From Streptomyces sp. NBC_00286 (lineage in GTDB: Bacteria > Actinomycetota > Actinomycetes > Streptomycetales > Streptomycetaceae), in contig NZ_CP108054.1 of the NCBI RefSeq assembly GCF_036173125.1, forward strand, positions 4,712,001-4,776,000: DNA of 64,000 nt. The letters run 5' to 3'. Of this stretch, positions 25,428 to 37,196 are shown piece by piece (within the stretch, counting starts at the first letter, position 1; every line of letters begins with the position of its first letter). A program made the position numbers and the translations under genes. A model generated the notes under the pieces. That model made no database searches, was not told where the DNA came from, and saw only the letters and a list, made by a program, of their open reading frames with translations.

Positions 25428-25876
25428 TAGTCCGACTGCTGGCGCTTCGGGCGCCAGACCACCAGCGCGCTCGTCTGCTGGACGTCCTGGTACGGGACCA
25501 GGTCGCGGCGGTACGAGGCGTGGACCGCGGCCTCTCGCTGCTGCATCGCCGCGGCGGCGCCGTCCAGGGCCGCCTGCATTTCCGCTACGCGGGCCTGCAG
25601 CGCGGCGACCTGGTTCTCCAGTTCGATGATGCGCTTGATGCCGGCCAGGTTGATGCCCTCGTCCTGCGACAACTGCTGGACCGTGCGCAGCAGTTCGATG
25701 TCGCGGGCCGAGTAGCGCCGGCCCCGCCCGGCCGTGCGGTCGGGGGAGACCAGGCCGAGGCGGTCGTACTGGCGCAGGGTCTGGGGGTGCAGACCGGAGA
25801 GCTGGGCCGCCACCGAGATGACGTACACCGGGGTTTCCTCGGTCAGCTCGTACGGGTTGCGTCGACGGCCATCCAT
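25427..25876 (-). CDS. hspR: Heat-shock repressor HspR (MerR family)
   Basis: 149 residues from the ATG at 25876 (GAGGAG upstream), 7 bases after dnaJ. MerR helix-turn-helix: VYVISVAAQLSGLHPQTLRQ, YDRLGLVSPDR, GRRYSARDIELLRTVQQLSQ, then a coiled coil. HspR represses dnaK and clpB by binding HAIR with DnaK as corepressor. Its TAG stop is formed by the TA at which an IS630 element (and, before it, a MITE) inserted; the last G comes from the IS end. The protein end (KRQQSD) is unaffected, but the 3' UTR and terminator are displaced. Confidence 0.97.
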   Translation of the reverse strand: MDGRRRNPYELTEETPVYVISVAAQLSGLHPQTLRQYDRLGLVSPDRTAGRGRRYSARDIELLRTVQQLSQDEGINLAGIKRIIELENQVAALQARVAEMQAALDGAAAAMQQREAAVHASYRRDLVPYQDVQQTSALVVWRPKRQQSD

Positions 25877-25883
25877 GGTCTCC

Positions 25884-27080
25884 TCATGCTCCCTTCGCCG
25901 CCTGGAACAGCTCGGCCCGCGGATCCTCGCCCGCGGTCGCCTCGCGGTACGCCTCGAGCGCGTCACGCGCCTTGCCCGACACATCCTTGGGGACCACGAC
26001 CTCGACGGTGACCAGCAGGTCCCCGCGGGTGCCGTCCTTACGGACCGCGCCCTTGCCGCGGGCGCGCATCGTCCGCCCGTTGGGCGTGCCCGGCGGCAGT
26101 TTCAGGGTGACCGGCGGCCCGCCCAGGGTGGGCACCCGGACCTCCCCGCCCAGCGCCGCCTCGGCGAACGTCACCGGCACCGTCACCGTGAGGTTGTCGC
26201 CCCTGCGGCCGAAGACCGGGTGGGCTCCCACATGCACGATGACGTACAAGTCGCCCGCAGGACCGCCCCGTTCGCCCGGAGCGCCCTTGCCGCGCAGCCG
26301 GATCCGCTGGCCGTCGCTGACGCCCGCGGGGATCCGTACCTGCATCGTGCGCGAGGACTTGGCGCGGCCGCTGCCCTTGCAGATCTCGCAGGGGGTCTCC
26401 GCGAGCAGACCGCGGCCCTTGCAGTCGGGGCACGGGTCGGTGAGCGAGAAACCGCCGCCCGAACCGCGCGCCACCTGACCCGTGCCGACGCACGTCGAGC
26501 ACACGCGCGGTGTGCCGTTCGCGTCGCCGGTGCCGGAACAGGCCTTGCAGGGTGACTGGGAGGACATCCGCAGCGGAACGGTCGCGCCGTCCACCGCCTC
26601 CGTGAAACTCAGCGTGACCTCGGACTCGATGTCCTGGCCGCGCCTGGGCTGCGTACGCGTGCCGGTGCCCGTGGCGCCGCCCCGGTTGAACAGGCCCCCG
26701 AAGACGTCACCGAGGCCGCCGCCGAATCCGCCGCCGGCGCCGCCCGCCCCGCCCTGGCCGGGTGCGCCTCCGAAGAGGTCGCCCAGGTCGAAGTTGAACG
26801 TGCCGCCGGCGCCCGCGCCGGGGCCCGGCCTGAAGCCGCCGTTGCCGAAGAGGGTGCGCGCCTCGTCGTACTCCTTGCGCTTCTTGGGGTCCCCGAGGAT
26901 GTCGTTCGCCTCGGAGATCTCCTTGAAGCGCTCCTCGGCCTTGTCGTTCCCCTTGTTGGCGTCCGGGTGGTACTCGCGAGCGAGCTTCCGGTACGCCTTC
27001 TTGATCTCGGCCTCGGTGGCGTCTTTGGGGACGCCGAGGACCTTGTAGTAGTCCTTCTCGATGAAGTCCTTGGTGCTCAT
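25884..27080 (-). CDS. dnaJ: Co-chaperone DnaJ
   Basis: 398 residues from the ATG at 27080 (GGAGGGACG upstream). J domain with HPD (LAREYHPDANKGNDKAEERF), a Gly-rich linker, four zinc motifs (CKACSGTG, CSTCVGTG, CPDCKGRG, CEICKGSG) and the C-terminal substrate domain. Stimulates DnaK ATPase. Third gene of the operon. Confidence 0.98.
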   Translation of the reverse strand: MSTKDFIEKDYYKVLGVPKDATEAEIKKAYRKLAREYHPDANKGNDKAEERFKEISEANDILGDPKKRKEYDEARTLFGNGGFRPGPGAGAGGTFNFDLGDLFGGAPGQGGAGGAGGGFGGGLGDVFGGLFNRGGATGTGTRTQPRRGQDIESEVTLSFTEAVDGATVPLRMSSQSPCKACSGTGDANGTPRVCSTCVGTGQVARGSGGGFSLTDPCPDCKGRGLLAETPCEICKGSGRAKSSRTMQVRIPAGVSDGQRIRLRGKGAPGERGGPAGDLYVIVHVGAHPVFGRRGDNLTVTVPVTFAEAALGGEVRVPTLGGPPVTLKLPPGTPNGRTMRARGKGAVRKDGTRGDLLVTVEVVVPKDVSGKARDALEAYREATAGEDPRAELFQAAKGA

Positions 27081-27155
27081 CCTCGACGTCCCTCCTTCCA
27101 TCTCACGCGCCGTACGGTCCGTACGTTCATTCGTACGCCCCGTACGGCGCCGACG

Positions 27156-29800
<2,645 letters not shown>

Positions 29801-29929
29801 TCAAAAGGGCTGAGTCTGCCCGGCTCAACTTTTATAGGAACCTTACCTTCAGGAGCCGGTTTTTCGCCTACGGGGCGGGTGCCTCCGGCGGTTGGGCGGG
29901 TGCGGGTCGAGTGTGGCTGGTCGCGCCCA

Positions 29930-30240
29930 CGCGGCGGAGCCGCACATTGATACAGCCCCGCGCCCCTGAAGGGCGCGTCACTGGAGCCGCCAGCCACCAA
30001 GTACCCGTACTTGCCCACAGCCCGACCACCCACGGACCGCAGGGGCGCGGGGCCGTGGCATACATGGCCCCGCCGCGATGGGGCTCCGCTCGAGCGGAGC
30101 CGAGAGTGGGGAGCGACCAGCCACGACGGACCCGCAGTCGCCGACGAACCGAACCCACCCACACCGTAGGCGCCCCGCACAACCGAGCGGAGCGCACCGG
30201 CGGAGCGCTGAGGCGACCCTCAGCGACACAGATCACCGCG
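29930..30240. repeat. Intergenic repeat-rich stretch
   Basis: Non-coding. Holds several hairpins, including the perfect 20-base palindrome GGCTCCGCTCGAGCGGAGCC at 30082-30101 and GCGGCGGAGCCGC near 29931. Phrases such as CCCCGCGCCCCTGAAGGGCG and GCGACCAGCCACGACGG are, from memory, common in Streptomyces intergenic regions, so this is probably dispersed repeat rather than a gene. Confidence 0.55.
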
Positions 30241-30294
30241 CACCTGGCTACAGTGCGGCGGAAGATATGGGTAGTCTCAGACGGACCGCATAAG

Positions 30295-30308
30295 TTACCG
30301 CTTAGTAA
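30295..30308. promoter_or_regulatory. Possible TetR-type operator upstream of the Fe-S oxidoreductase
   Basis: TTAC-CGCTTA-GTAA, a dyad 52 bases upstream of the ATG at 30360, in the place expected for a promoter or operator. Its partner protein is unknown. Confidence 0.4.
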
Positions 30309-30359
30309 TGACCTTCGAGCCAAGCTCGAAGACCCCTCGCAGGCCCGAGGAGCCCCGAA

Positions 30360-32639
30360 ATGCAACTCGCCGCGATCGTCGTGTCGATGGTCCTCATGAC
30401 AGTCGGCGTCGCCCTGTTCGGCCGTGCCATCGCGCAGATCTTCCGCTTCATGATGCTCGGCCAGCCCCTCCCGGCCGGCGCCCGGACCAACGACCCCGTC
30501 CTGCGCACCATCACCCTGGCCAAGGAGTTCCTCGGCCACACCAGGATGAACCGCTGGGGCATCGTCGGCATCGCGCACTGGTTCGTGGCGATCGGCTTCT
30601 ACACGCTGCTCCTGACGATCGTGAACGCCATCGGCCAGCTCTTCGTGGCCGACTGGGTGCTGCCGATCATCGGTGACTGGGCGCCGTACAACGTCTTCGT
30701 CGAGTTCATCGGCACGATGACGGTCCTCGGCATCCTGGTCCTGATCGCCATCCGGCAGTTGTCCAGGCCGGGCAGGGCGGGCCGCAAGTCCCGCTTCGCG
30801 GGCTCGAACACCGGCCAGGCGTACTTCGTCGAGACGATCATCCTCATCGTCGGCGTCTGCATCTTCATGCTGCACGCGCTCGAGGGCGCCCAGCACCACG
30901 TCGAGAGCTACGAGGCCTCGTTCTTCATCTCGTACCCCGTGGTCTCGGCGTTGGAGGGGCTGGATCTCGCCACGCTCCAGAACCTCACCTACCTCTTCGC
31001 CGGCGTGAAGATCGCTGCCTCCTTCATCTGGATGATCACGGTCTCCCTGAAGACCGACATGGGTGTGGCCTGGCACCGCTTCCTGGGCTTCCCCAACATC
31101 TGGTTCAAGCGCAACGCCGACGGCTCGACCGCGCTGGGCGCCCTGCTGCCGATGACGTCCGGCGGCAAGCCCATCGACTTCACCGACCCCGGCGACGACG
31201 ACGTCTTCGGCGTCTCCCAGGTCGAGCAGTACTCCTGGAAGGGCCTGCTGGACTTCTCCACGTGCACGGAGTGCGGCCGCTGCCAGTCGCAGTGCCCCGC
31301 CTGGAACACCGGCAAGCCCCTCTCCCCCAAGCTGCTCATCATGTCGCTGCGCGACCACGCGCACGCCAAGGCCCCGTACCTGCTGGCCGGCGGCGGCAAG
31401 ACCATGGAGGGCGAGGAGAAGGCGTCCGAGGAGCAGCTCAAGGACGTCCCCGCGGCCGCTCTCGCGGAGGCCGAGCGCCCACTGATCGGCACCCTCGAAG
31501 AGAACGGCGTCATCGACCCGGACGTCCTGTGGTCCTGCACCACCTGCGGTGCCTGCGTCGAGCAGTGCCCCGTAGACATCGAGCACGTAGACCACATCGT
31601 CGACATGCGCCGCTACCAGGTGATGATCGAGTCCGCGTTCCCGAGCGAGGCGGGCACGATGCTCAAGAACCTGGAGAAGAAGGGCAACCCCTGGGGGCTC
31701 GCCAAGAAGCAGCGCCTGGAGTGGCTCAAGGAGGTCGACTTCGAGGTCCCGGTCGTCGGCAAGGACATCGAGGACCTGTCCGAGGTCGAGTACCTGTACT
31801 GGGTCGGCTGCGCGGGCGCGCTCGAAGACCGCGCCAAGAAGACCACCAAGGCCTTCGCCGAACTCCTCCACATCGCGGGCGTCAAGTTCGCGATCATGGG
31901 CGGCGACGAGAAGTGCACCGGCGACTCGGCGCGGAGGCTCGGCAACGAGCCGCTGTTCCAGGAGCTCGGCATGGAGAACGTCGCGGCCCTGAACATGGCC
32001 TACGGCGAGGACGAGGACGATCCCTCGACCAAGAAGCCCAAGTCCGCGAAGAAGATCGTCGCGACCTGCCCGCACTGCCTCAACACCCTCGGCAACGAGT
32101 ACCCGCAGCTCGGCGGCGACTACGAGGTCATCCACCACACGCAGCTGCTCCAGCACCTCATCGACGACGGCAAGCTCATCCCCGTAACCCCCGTCGAGGG
32201 CCTGATCACGTACCACGACCCGTGCTACCTGGGCCGCCACAACAAGATCTACACGCCCCCGCGCGAGATCATCGGCAAGGTCCCGGGCCTCCGGAACGAG
32301 GAGATGCACCGCCACAAGGAGCGCGGCTTCTGCTGTGGCGCCGGTGGTGCGCGGATGTGGATGGAGGAGCGGATCGGCAAGCGCATCAACGACGAGCGCG
32401 TCGATGAGGCCCTGTCCCTGAACCCCGACATCGTCTCGACGGCCTGCCCGTTCTGCCTCGTCATGCTGACCGACTCGGTCAACGGCAAGAAGAACGACGG
32501 CAAGGCGAAGGAGTCCATCCAGGTCGTGGACGTGGCCCAGTTGCTGCTGGAGTCCGTGAAGACGCCGGCCGAGGACGACGAGCCGCCGGCGGGCGAGACG
32601 GACGCGGAGAGCGAGCCGGAGCCGCAGCCGGTGAAGTAG
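30360..32639 (+). CDS. Membrane Fe-S oxidoreductase, EtfD-like
   Basis: 759 residues. N-terminal membrane part of about five helices (about 1-230; QLAAIVVSMVLMTVGVALFG, WGIVGIAHWFVAIGFYTLLL). Then two 4Fe-4S clusters (CTECGRCQSQCPAW; CTTCGACVEQCPVDIEHVDH), then two CCG domains (YLYWVGCAGALEDRAKK; CPHCLNTLGNEYPQLGG; CCGAGGARMWMEERIGKRIN). The design matches M. tuberculosis Rv0338c (EtfD), the proposed membrane acceptor of electrons from ETF in fatty-acid beta-oxidation. The N-terminal helices resemble the haem-binding subunit of respiratory reductases. Single-gene unit with a terminator after it. Confidence 0.88.
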   Translation: MQLAAIVVSMVLMTVGVALFGRAIAQIFRFMMLGQPLPAGARTNDPVLRTITLAKEFLGHTRMNRWGIVGIAHWFVAIGFYTLLLTIVNAIGQLFVADWVLPIIGDWAPYNVFVEFIGTMTVLGILVLIAIRQLSRPGRAGRKSRFAGSNTGQAYFVETIILIVGVCIFMLHALEGAQHHVESYEASFFISYPVVSALEGLDLATLQNLTYLFAGVKIAASFIWMITVSLKTDMGVAWHRFLGFPNIWFKRNADGSTALGALLPMTSGGKPIDFTDPGDDDVFGVSQVEQYSWKGLLDFSTCTECGRCQSQCPAWNTGKPLSPKLLIMSLRDHAHAKAPYLLAGGGKTMEGEEKASEEQLKDVPAAALAEAERPLIGTLEENGVIDPDVLWSCTTCGACVEQCPVDIEHVDHIVDMRRYQVMIESAFPSEAGTMLKNLEKKGNPWGLAKKQRLEWLKEVDFEVPVVGKDIEDLSEVEYLYWVGCAGALEDRAKKTTKAFAELLHIAGVKFAIMGGDEKCTGDSARRLGNEPLFQELGMENVAALNMAYGEDEDDPSTKKPKSAKKIVATCPHCLNTLGNEYPQLGGDYEVIHHTQLLQHLIDDGKLIPVTPVEGLITYHDPCYLGRHNKIYTPPREIIGKVPGLRNEEMHRHKERGFCCGAGGARMWMEERIGKRINDERVDEALSLNPDIVSTACPFCLVMLTDSVNGKKNDGKAKESIQVVDVAQLLLESVKTPAEDDEPPAGETDAESEPEPQPVK

Positions 32640-32698
32640 CGGCTCGGGTACGCAGGTAACGGCAGCCCGTCGGCAACGGGTACGGCTGGATAACGAAG

Positions 32699-32736
32699 CA
32701 CCCCATGTCCCTGGTTCAAACCGGGAGCATGGGGTG
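32699..32736 (+). terminator. Hairpin terminator after the Fe-S oxidoreductase
   Basis: CACCCCATG at 32699-32707 pairs with CATGGGGTG at 32728-32736; the inside also pairs (CCTGGTT with AACCGGG). Followed by TTGT. About 60 bases after the stop. Confidence 0.75.
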
Positions 32737-32746
32737 TTGTCGTGAG

Positions 32747-34276
32747 ATGAGAGTGACAAGAGGTGCGGTTCTGTTGACCTGCGCCGTCCTGCTGGGCGCC
32801 GCCGCCACCGGATGCGACGCGGCGGGCGAGGGCTCCGGGGACGGCGGAAGCAGGGGTACGGGTCCGGGGGCGCCCTCCGCTCCCAAGCCCCCGAACGCCA
32901 CCTCGACCTCCACGGGCTTCACGCTCGGCGCCCTCGCCCAGGGCCCCGACCGCCCCGCAGCCGGTAAGTCCCAGGACCGCCCCCGCGAGGGCGACCTCAA
33001 CGGTGACGGATACGACGACGTGGCCCTCGCCCGCACCGGCGCCGTCTACGTCGTGTACGGCTCGGCGGACGGCCCCGACCCCCGCACCCGTACGACCCTC
33101 GCCGTGGGCGGCGGCCACCCGGGCCGTGACGCCGACAACATGCCCCGGCTGCACCGCGCCGACCTGGACGGCGACGGGTTCACCGATCTGCTGGTCACGG
33201 TGAACGACGGCAAGCAGTACGCGCTGTGGGGCGGGGCGCGCGGCATCACGGGGATACGTCAACTCGCCGTCGGTGGCGAGGAGTTGGGCGAACTCGGCCC
33301 CGCGGGCGGCGACTTCGGCAGCGTCGCCGACTTCGACGGCGACGGCAGCGGGGACGTCTTCCGCCTCGGCCGCCCCGCCGGTTCGTCCGCCGGTTCCGCA
33401 GGGGTCGTCTTCCACGGCCCCTTCAACCGCCGTACGGGCAAACCGTCCCGCCAGACCGAACTCACCGACCCGATCCCCGCCGACAGCGCGCCCTACCAGT
33501 CCACCTCCGAGGACTACGACGGCGACGGCCGCGCCGAACTGACCGTGTGGTTCGAGTGGACCGACCCCGACAGCGAGGGGGACGGCGACCTGACCGTGCA
33601 AGGGGTGCACCATTTCCGCGGTACGGCACATGGGCTCGTACAAGCGCAGGAGTCCGAGCGCGGCGAGGAGTTCGCGGGACATCCCGGGGATGTGGACGGA
33701 GACGGCGACGACGAGCTGTATACGGCGAATTTCGCCGCCTTCGACCAGAAGATCACGATCAGCGTCAACTCAACGCCAGGGAGGGCGAGTTCCGCGTCGC
33801 CGGTCACCCTGACCGACCTCCCCGGCCTCAAGTCCCGCTGCTGCGGAGGCACCGAGGGCCGAGCGGTCGGTGACGTGACGGGCGACGGACGGCCCGATCT
33901 CGTACTGAGCGCGCCGGCGATGAACAGTGCCCACGGGCTCATCTTTCTCATACCTGATATCGCCCATGTCACGAAAGCCACCGAACCCCAAGCAGTGGAC
34001 CTGGAATCCACAGGTGTGGACGGGGCGAACCGCGAGCCCGGCAAGGGCGGCAACAGGGAGTACATCCGCCACCGCCTGATCTCGAAGCCGCCGCTGCTGG
34101 ACGTGAACGGCGACGGCCGCCTCGACGTGGTCGCCGCCTCCGGCAATCGGAGGACCGAGGACGGCTCCGCCACGCGCCGTAAGACGACCGGTTTCTGGGT
34201 CTTCCCCGGCTCCCCGGACGGCCTGGACACCGATGCCTCACGGCATGTCACGGAGGAGGACCTGGACCTTGAGTGA
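32747..34276 (+). CDS. FG-GAP/VCBS-repeat lipoprotein
   Basis: 509 residues from the ATG at 32747. Lipoprotein signal with lipobox (LLGAAATGCDAAG). A Ser/Gly/Pro linker is followed by repeated calcium-binding blades D-x-D/N-x-D-G (GDLNGDGYDDVALARTGAVY, ADLDGDGFTDLLVTVNDGKQ, ADFDGDGSGDVFRLGRPAG, GDVDGDGDDELYTANFAAFD, LDVNGDGRLDVVAASGNR), i.e. an integrin-like beta-propeller on the outer face of the membrane. The last 30 or so bases of this gene and its downstream terminator are copied at 42107-42181. Confidence 0.88.
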   Translation: MRVTRGAVLLTCAVLLGAAATGCDAAGEGSGDGGSRGTGPGAPSAPKPPNATSTSTGFTLGALAQGPDRPAAGKSQDRPREGDLNGDGYDDVALARTGAVYVVYGSADGPDPRTRTTLAVGGGHPGRDADNMPRLHRADLDGDGFTDLLVTVNDGKQYALWGGARGITGIRQLAVGGEELGELGPAGGDFGSVADFDGDGSGDVFRLGRPAGSSAGSAGVVFHGPFNRRTGKPSRQTELTDPIPADSAPYQSTSEDYDGDGRAELTVWFEWTDPDSEGDGDLTVQGVHHFRGTAHGLVQAQESERGEEFAGHPGDVDGDGDDELYTANFAAFDQKITISVNSTPGRASSASPVTLTDLPGLKSRCCGGTEGRAVGDVTGDGRPDLVLSAPAMNSAHGLIFLIPDIAHVTKATEPQAVDLESTGVDGANREPGKGGNREYIRHRLISKPPLLDVNGDGRLDVVAASGNRRTEDGSATRRKTTGFWVFPGSPDGLDTDASRHVTEEDLDLE

Positions 34277-34280
34277 CCGC

Positions 34281-34319
34281 AAAGGCGCCTGACGGGAACG
34301 CTCCCCATCCGCCGCCTTT
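34281..34319. terminator. Hairpin between convergent genes (first copy)
   Basis: AAAGGCGCCTGACGGG and downstream GCCGCCTTT: a partly decayed version of the perfect hairpin at 42143-42181. Lies between the FG-GAP lipoprotein and the convergent protease-like gene. Confidence 0.6.
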
Positions 34320-34423
34320 CGTACGAACCGCTCAGGGCCAGACCCCTGTTGCGCCACTCATGGACATCCACGGACGCCGGTCCTCCGAGGGCCGGCTCTC
34401 GCCGCCCCCGGAGGACACGTGGG

Positions 34424-36688
34424 TTACCGCGCCGCGTAGCCGAAGCGGGCGCCGACCGACGGGAGGCCGCCCTGGCCAGGCCGGAAGGAGGTGACCGCGG
34501 CCACCGCGCCATTCGCGGTCACGTTGGACATCGGCAGGGCGTGAACGGCGCCGGTGCCCGGGCCGTACGGCATGCCGACGTACAGGTGGGTACCGGTGAA
34601 GTGGATGCTGCGGCCCAGGTACTGGTTGGTTCCCGGGGCGCCGGGGATGCCGTCGCCGTCGCCGGCCTCCAGCCACCTGTCGTTGACACCGGGGGCACCC
34701 AGGAGCGAGAAGGTCTGGACCGCACCCGCGTTCGCGGTCGTGCCGATAGCCTCGTTCGGGACGCCGACGGCCAGTTTCATCGTCGCCGTGGTGCTCACCG
34801 CGCGCGGCGCGGTGTTCACGGCGGTCAGGGTCGAGCCGAAGCGGTCGCCTGCCTCGGCGGTGCCGGACACGTCGTCGTCCGCGGTGCCCGACGAGAACGC
34901 GTTGGTCTGGGTGTACGTGCCCGAGGCGGCGATGCGGAACGTGATGACGTTGCCCGTGTCAGCCTTGTTGGTGCCGTCGATGGTGAGGTCCTCACCGGGT
35001 GAACCGACCGAGAGAATCGACTCGTTTGCGGTCGCCGCGCCCGACGGGCGGTACGGAGCCAGGGCCAGGGACTTGCCGAACTCGTCACCGGCCTCGGCAC
35101 CGCCGGAGACCGTGTCCAGGTCCTGGTCGAGGCCGAACAGCGGGGTGGGGCGGCCCTCGGAGTTCAGCGTGTGGCTGAAGACCGCCAGGTTTCCGGCGTC
35201 CGCGTCGGCTCCGATGGCCTCACCGGGAGCGCCGACGGCGACGTGGTTGGCGTCGGCCGCGACGGTGCTGCCGAAGCCGTCGTTCGCCTCCACGCCACCC
35301 GGCACGCCCGTGGCGTCCTGGTGGGTGACGATGTTGGTGGAGCCGTGCAGGTACACGGCCATGCCCGCCTTGGCGGCGCCGCTGAGGCCCTCGCCGGGCA
35401 CGCCGATCACCGCGAACGGCTCACCGGACGCGCTGGTACCGGCGGCGACGGCGTGGCCCATGCGGTCGCCCGCCTCGGGGGACGAGACGGCCAGAGAACC
35501 GTTGCCGGCGCCCTGCTCGAAGTGGGTGGCCTTCGTCGCACCCGTGCCGAGGCCGCCCGCCGCGCCGTAGAGGATGTCGGCGAAACCGGCGTCCGTGGCG
35601 CTGCCGACGTCCTCGGCGGGGGTGCCGACGACCAGATCGGTGCACCCGTCCTCGTTGTAGTCGACGGTGTCGATGGACTCGCCGAACCAGTCGCCCGCCT
35701 CGGAGCCGCCCGGCACCCAGTCGAGGTCCTGGTTGATCTCGGCGGTGCCCTTGCCGCCCCCGTACACGATGCGGACCACACCCGCGTCGGCGGCACCGCC
35801 GACGGTCGCCTTGGGGTCGGCGATGGCGATGTCCTCGACGGCGTCGCAGTTGAAGTCGGTGATGCGGTTCGCGCCGACCTTGGAGTTCACCCAGGAGGCC
35901 AGGTCGTCGACGCGGGCGACGATGCCGCCGGTGTCGGTCACGGTCGCGTCGATACCGAAGCAACCGGCCTGGTACGACTGGCTGCTGACGGCGACCAGCT
36001 GGTGCGTGCCGCCCGCCACGCGGACCATCGGCCCGCCGCTGTCACCCATGCACGCGGCCACACCGTCCTTGCCGGTGACCGCGGCCGTGGTGGCATCGGC
36101 AGCGTCCACCGAGAACGCGCCGGTGTGCAGCTTCAGCGGCGCCCACTCGGTCTTGGTACGCCCGTACCCGGCGAACTTCAGCTCCTCGCCCGCGGCGGGT
36201 GCGGTCGTGGCCAGGGCGAGGGGGGCGACATCGGTGACCGGCCGGTTCAGGCGGGCCAGGACCACATCACGGTCGGTACGCGGCACGAGCTCGACGACCT
36301 CGCGCACCGCACCCGCGGTACCGGTCACGTCGGAGCGGCCGATCGTCGCGGTCGTTTTCAGCGCCGGCTTGCCGGCCGACACCGCGAGACTGGCGGCCGG
36401 GTCGTCGGCGAAACAGCTGGCCGCGGTGAGCAGCCACTCCCGGTCGACCAGGACGCCGGAGCAGCCGCGGTCGTGGGCACCGATGATCAACTGGGCGGTG
36501 TAGGCGTACGTGGTGTCGGCGTCGGCGACCGGAGTGCCGGTGACGCCGAAAGCAGGGGCGATACCCAGGGCGAGCGAGCCGGCGATCAGGGACGTGGCCA
36601 GCGCGGCACGGCTGATGGTCCGGGAGGTCCCGTGGGTGGCGGGCAGCGCCGCGGCAGCGGACTGACCACGCTTGATGTATATGCGCAC
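34424..36688 (-). CDS. Secreted trypsin-fold pseudoprotease with FG-GAP propeller (module copy A)
   Basis: 754 residues from the GTG at 36688 (AAAGGA upstream). Signal peptide about 1-48 (AALATSLIAGSLALGIAPAF). Residues 60-260 are a trypsin (S1) fold: CSGVLVDREWLLTAASCF, RDVVLARLNRP and CMGDSGGP. The Asp (141) and the Ser (217) of the triad are present, but the catalytic His position (TAAHC in active enzymes) is Ser91, so proteolysis is doubtful. Residues 265-754 are FG-GAP repeats (DFNCDAVEDIAIADPKATVG, DYNEDGCTDLVVGTPAEDVG, GFGSTVAADANHVAVGAPGE). The last residues are GARFGYAAR. The 3' neighbour on this strand is a small secreted partner upstream. Likely a cell-surface binding module rather than an enzyme. 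Confidence 0.9.
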   Translation of the reverse strand: MRIYIKRGQSAAAALPATHGTSRTISRAALATSLIAGSLALGIAPAFGVTGTPVADADTTYAYTAQLIIGAHDRGCSGVLVDREWLLTAASCFADDPAASLAVSAGKPALKTTATIGRSDVTGTAGAVREVVELVPRTDRDVVLARLNRPVTDVAPLALATTAPAAGEELKFAGYGRTKTEWAPLKLHTGAFSVDAADATTAAVTGKDGVAACMGDSGGPMVRVAGGTHQLVAVSSQSYQAGCFGIDATVTDTGGIVARVDDLASWVNSKVGANRITDFNCDAVEDIAIADPKATVGGAADAGVVRIVYGGGKGTAEINQDLDWVPGGSEAGDWFGESIDTVDYNEDGCTDLVVGTPAEDVGSATDAGFADILYGAAGGLGTGATKATHFEQGAGNGSLAVSSPEAGDRMGHAVAAGTSASGEPFAVIGVPGEGLSGAAKAGMAVYLHGSTNIVTHQDATGVPGGVEANDGFGSTVAADANHVAVGAPGEAIGADADAGNLAVFSHTLNSEGRPTPLFGLDQDLDTVSGGAEAGDEFGKSLALAPYRPSGAATANESILSVGSPGEDLTIDGTNKADTGNVITFRIAASGTYTQTNAFSSGTADDDVSGTAEAGDRFGSTLTAVNTAPRAVSTTATMKLAVGVPNEAIGTTANAGAVQTFSLLGAPGVNDRWLEAGDGDGIPGAPGTNQYLGRSIHFTGTHLYVGMPYGPGTGAVHALPMSNVTANGAVAAVTSFRPGQGGLPSVGARFGYAAR

Positions 36689-36698
36689 GGAAGGTCCT

Positions 36699-37196
36699 TT
36701 ACTTACTGGAGCGGATCTCGACCAGCAAGTGGTCGCGCTTGTCGGGATCGGCCGTCTCACCGACAGAGGTCCAGGCGTTCTTGGCGATGTCGAAGGACTT
36801 CTCCTCGTCATCGACCGTCATGTCGACCTGGGTGTCGTAGTCGTTGCCGCGGATGCCGTAGACCGCCTTCATCTCCAGCGTCAGAAAGCCGCCCTTGCCG
36901 GTGACAAGGAAGCACGTCGGGTCCGCGTTGGACCGCGACAGCACCTGCAGTTCACCTGCCGCGCCCGTGCAGTCCGTGAGCAAGATGTGCCCGTCACCGC
37001 GCTTGAGGAGAATCCCCGTCTCCTCGAAGATCTTGTCGGCCCCTGGGTAGTTGAAGTCCTCCACGGCATACCGAGGAGTCCCCTCCGCAGCCGGGATGAC
37101 CTCATCCGCCCCGCTTGCCGCCGAAGTCGACCACATCGCCGCGGCTGCTGCGAGTGCGGCACAGGCCGTCGCTATGGCGCGCCTGTTTCTTTTCAT
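36699..37196 (-). CDS. Small secreted partner of the FG-GAP protein (copy A)
   Basis: 165 residues from the ATG at 37196. Signal peptide (MKRNRRAIATACAALAAAAA, cut near SAASG). The mature domain has YAVEDFNYPGADKIFEETGI, LKRGDGHILLTDC, a second Cys in PTCFLVTGKGGFLTLEMKAV and ends LLVEIRSSK. Two conserved cysteines could form a disulfide. No known family is recognised. Stop 10 bases before the protease-like start: one operon. The same gene occurs in copy B. Confidence 0.83.
   Translation of the reverse strand: MKRNRRAIATACAALAAAAAMWSTSAASGADEVIPAAEGTPRYAVEDFNYPGADKIFEETGILLKRGDGHILLTDCTGAAGELQVLSRSNADPTCFLVTGKGGFLTLEMKAVYGIRGNDYDTQVDMTVDDEEKSFDIAKNAWTSVGETADPDKRDHLLVEIRSSK

Noticed and set aside
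32699..32736. GGTTCAAACC T-loop-like sequence as part of a tRNA
   Set aside because: No acceptor, D or anticodon arm around it; it is the loop side of a terminator hairpin.
29868..32759. 963-codon minus-strand frame opposite the Fe-S oxidoreductase
   Set aside because: Low-complexity Val/Leu/Asp-rich shadow; all domain motifs are on the plus strand.
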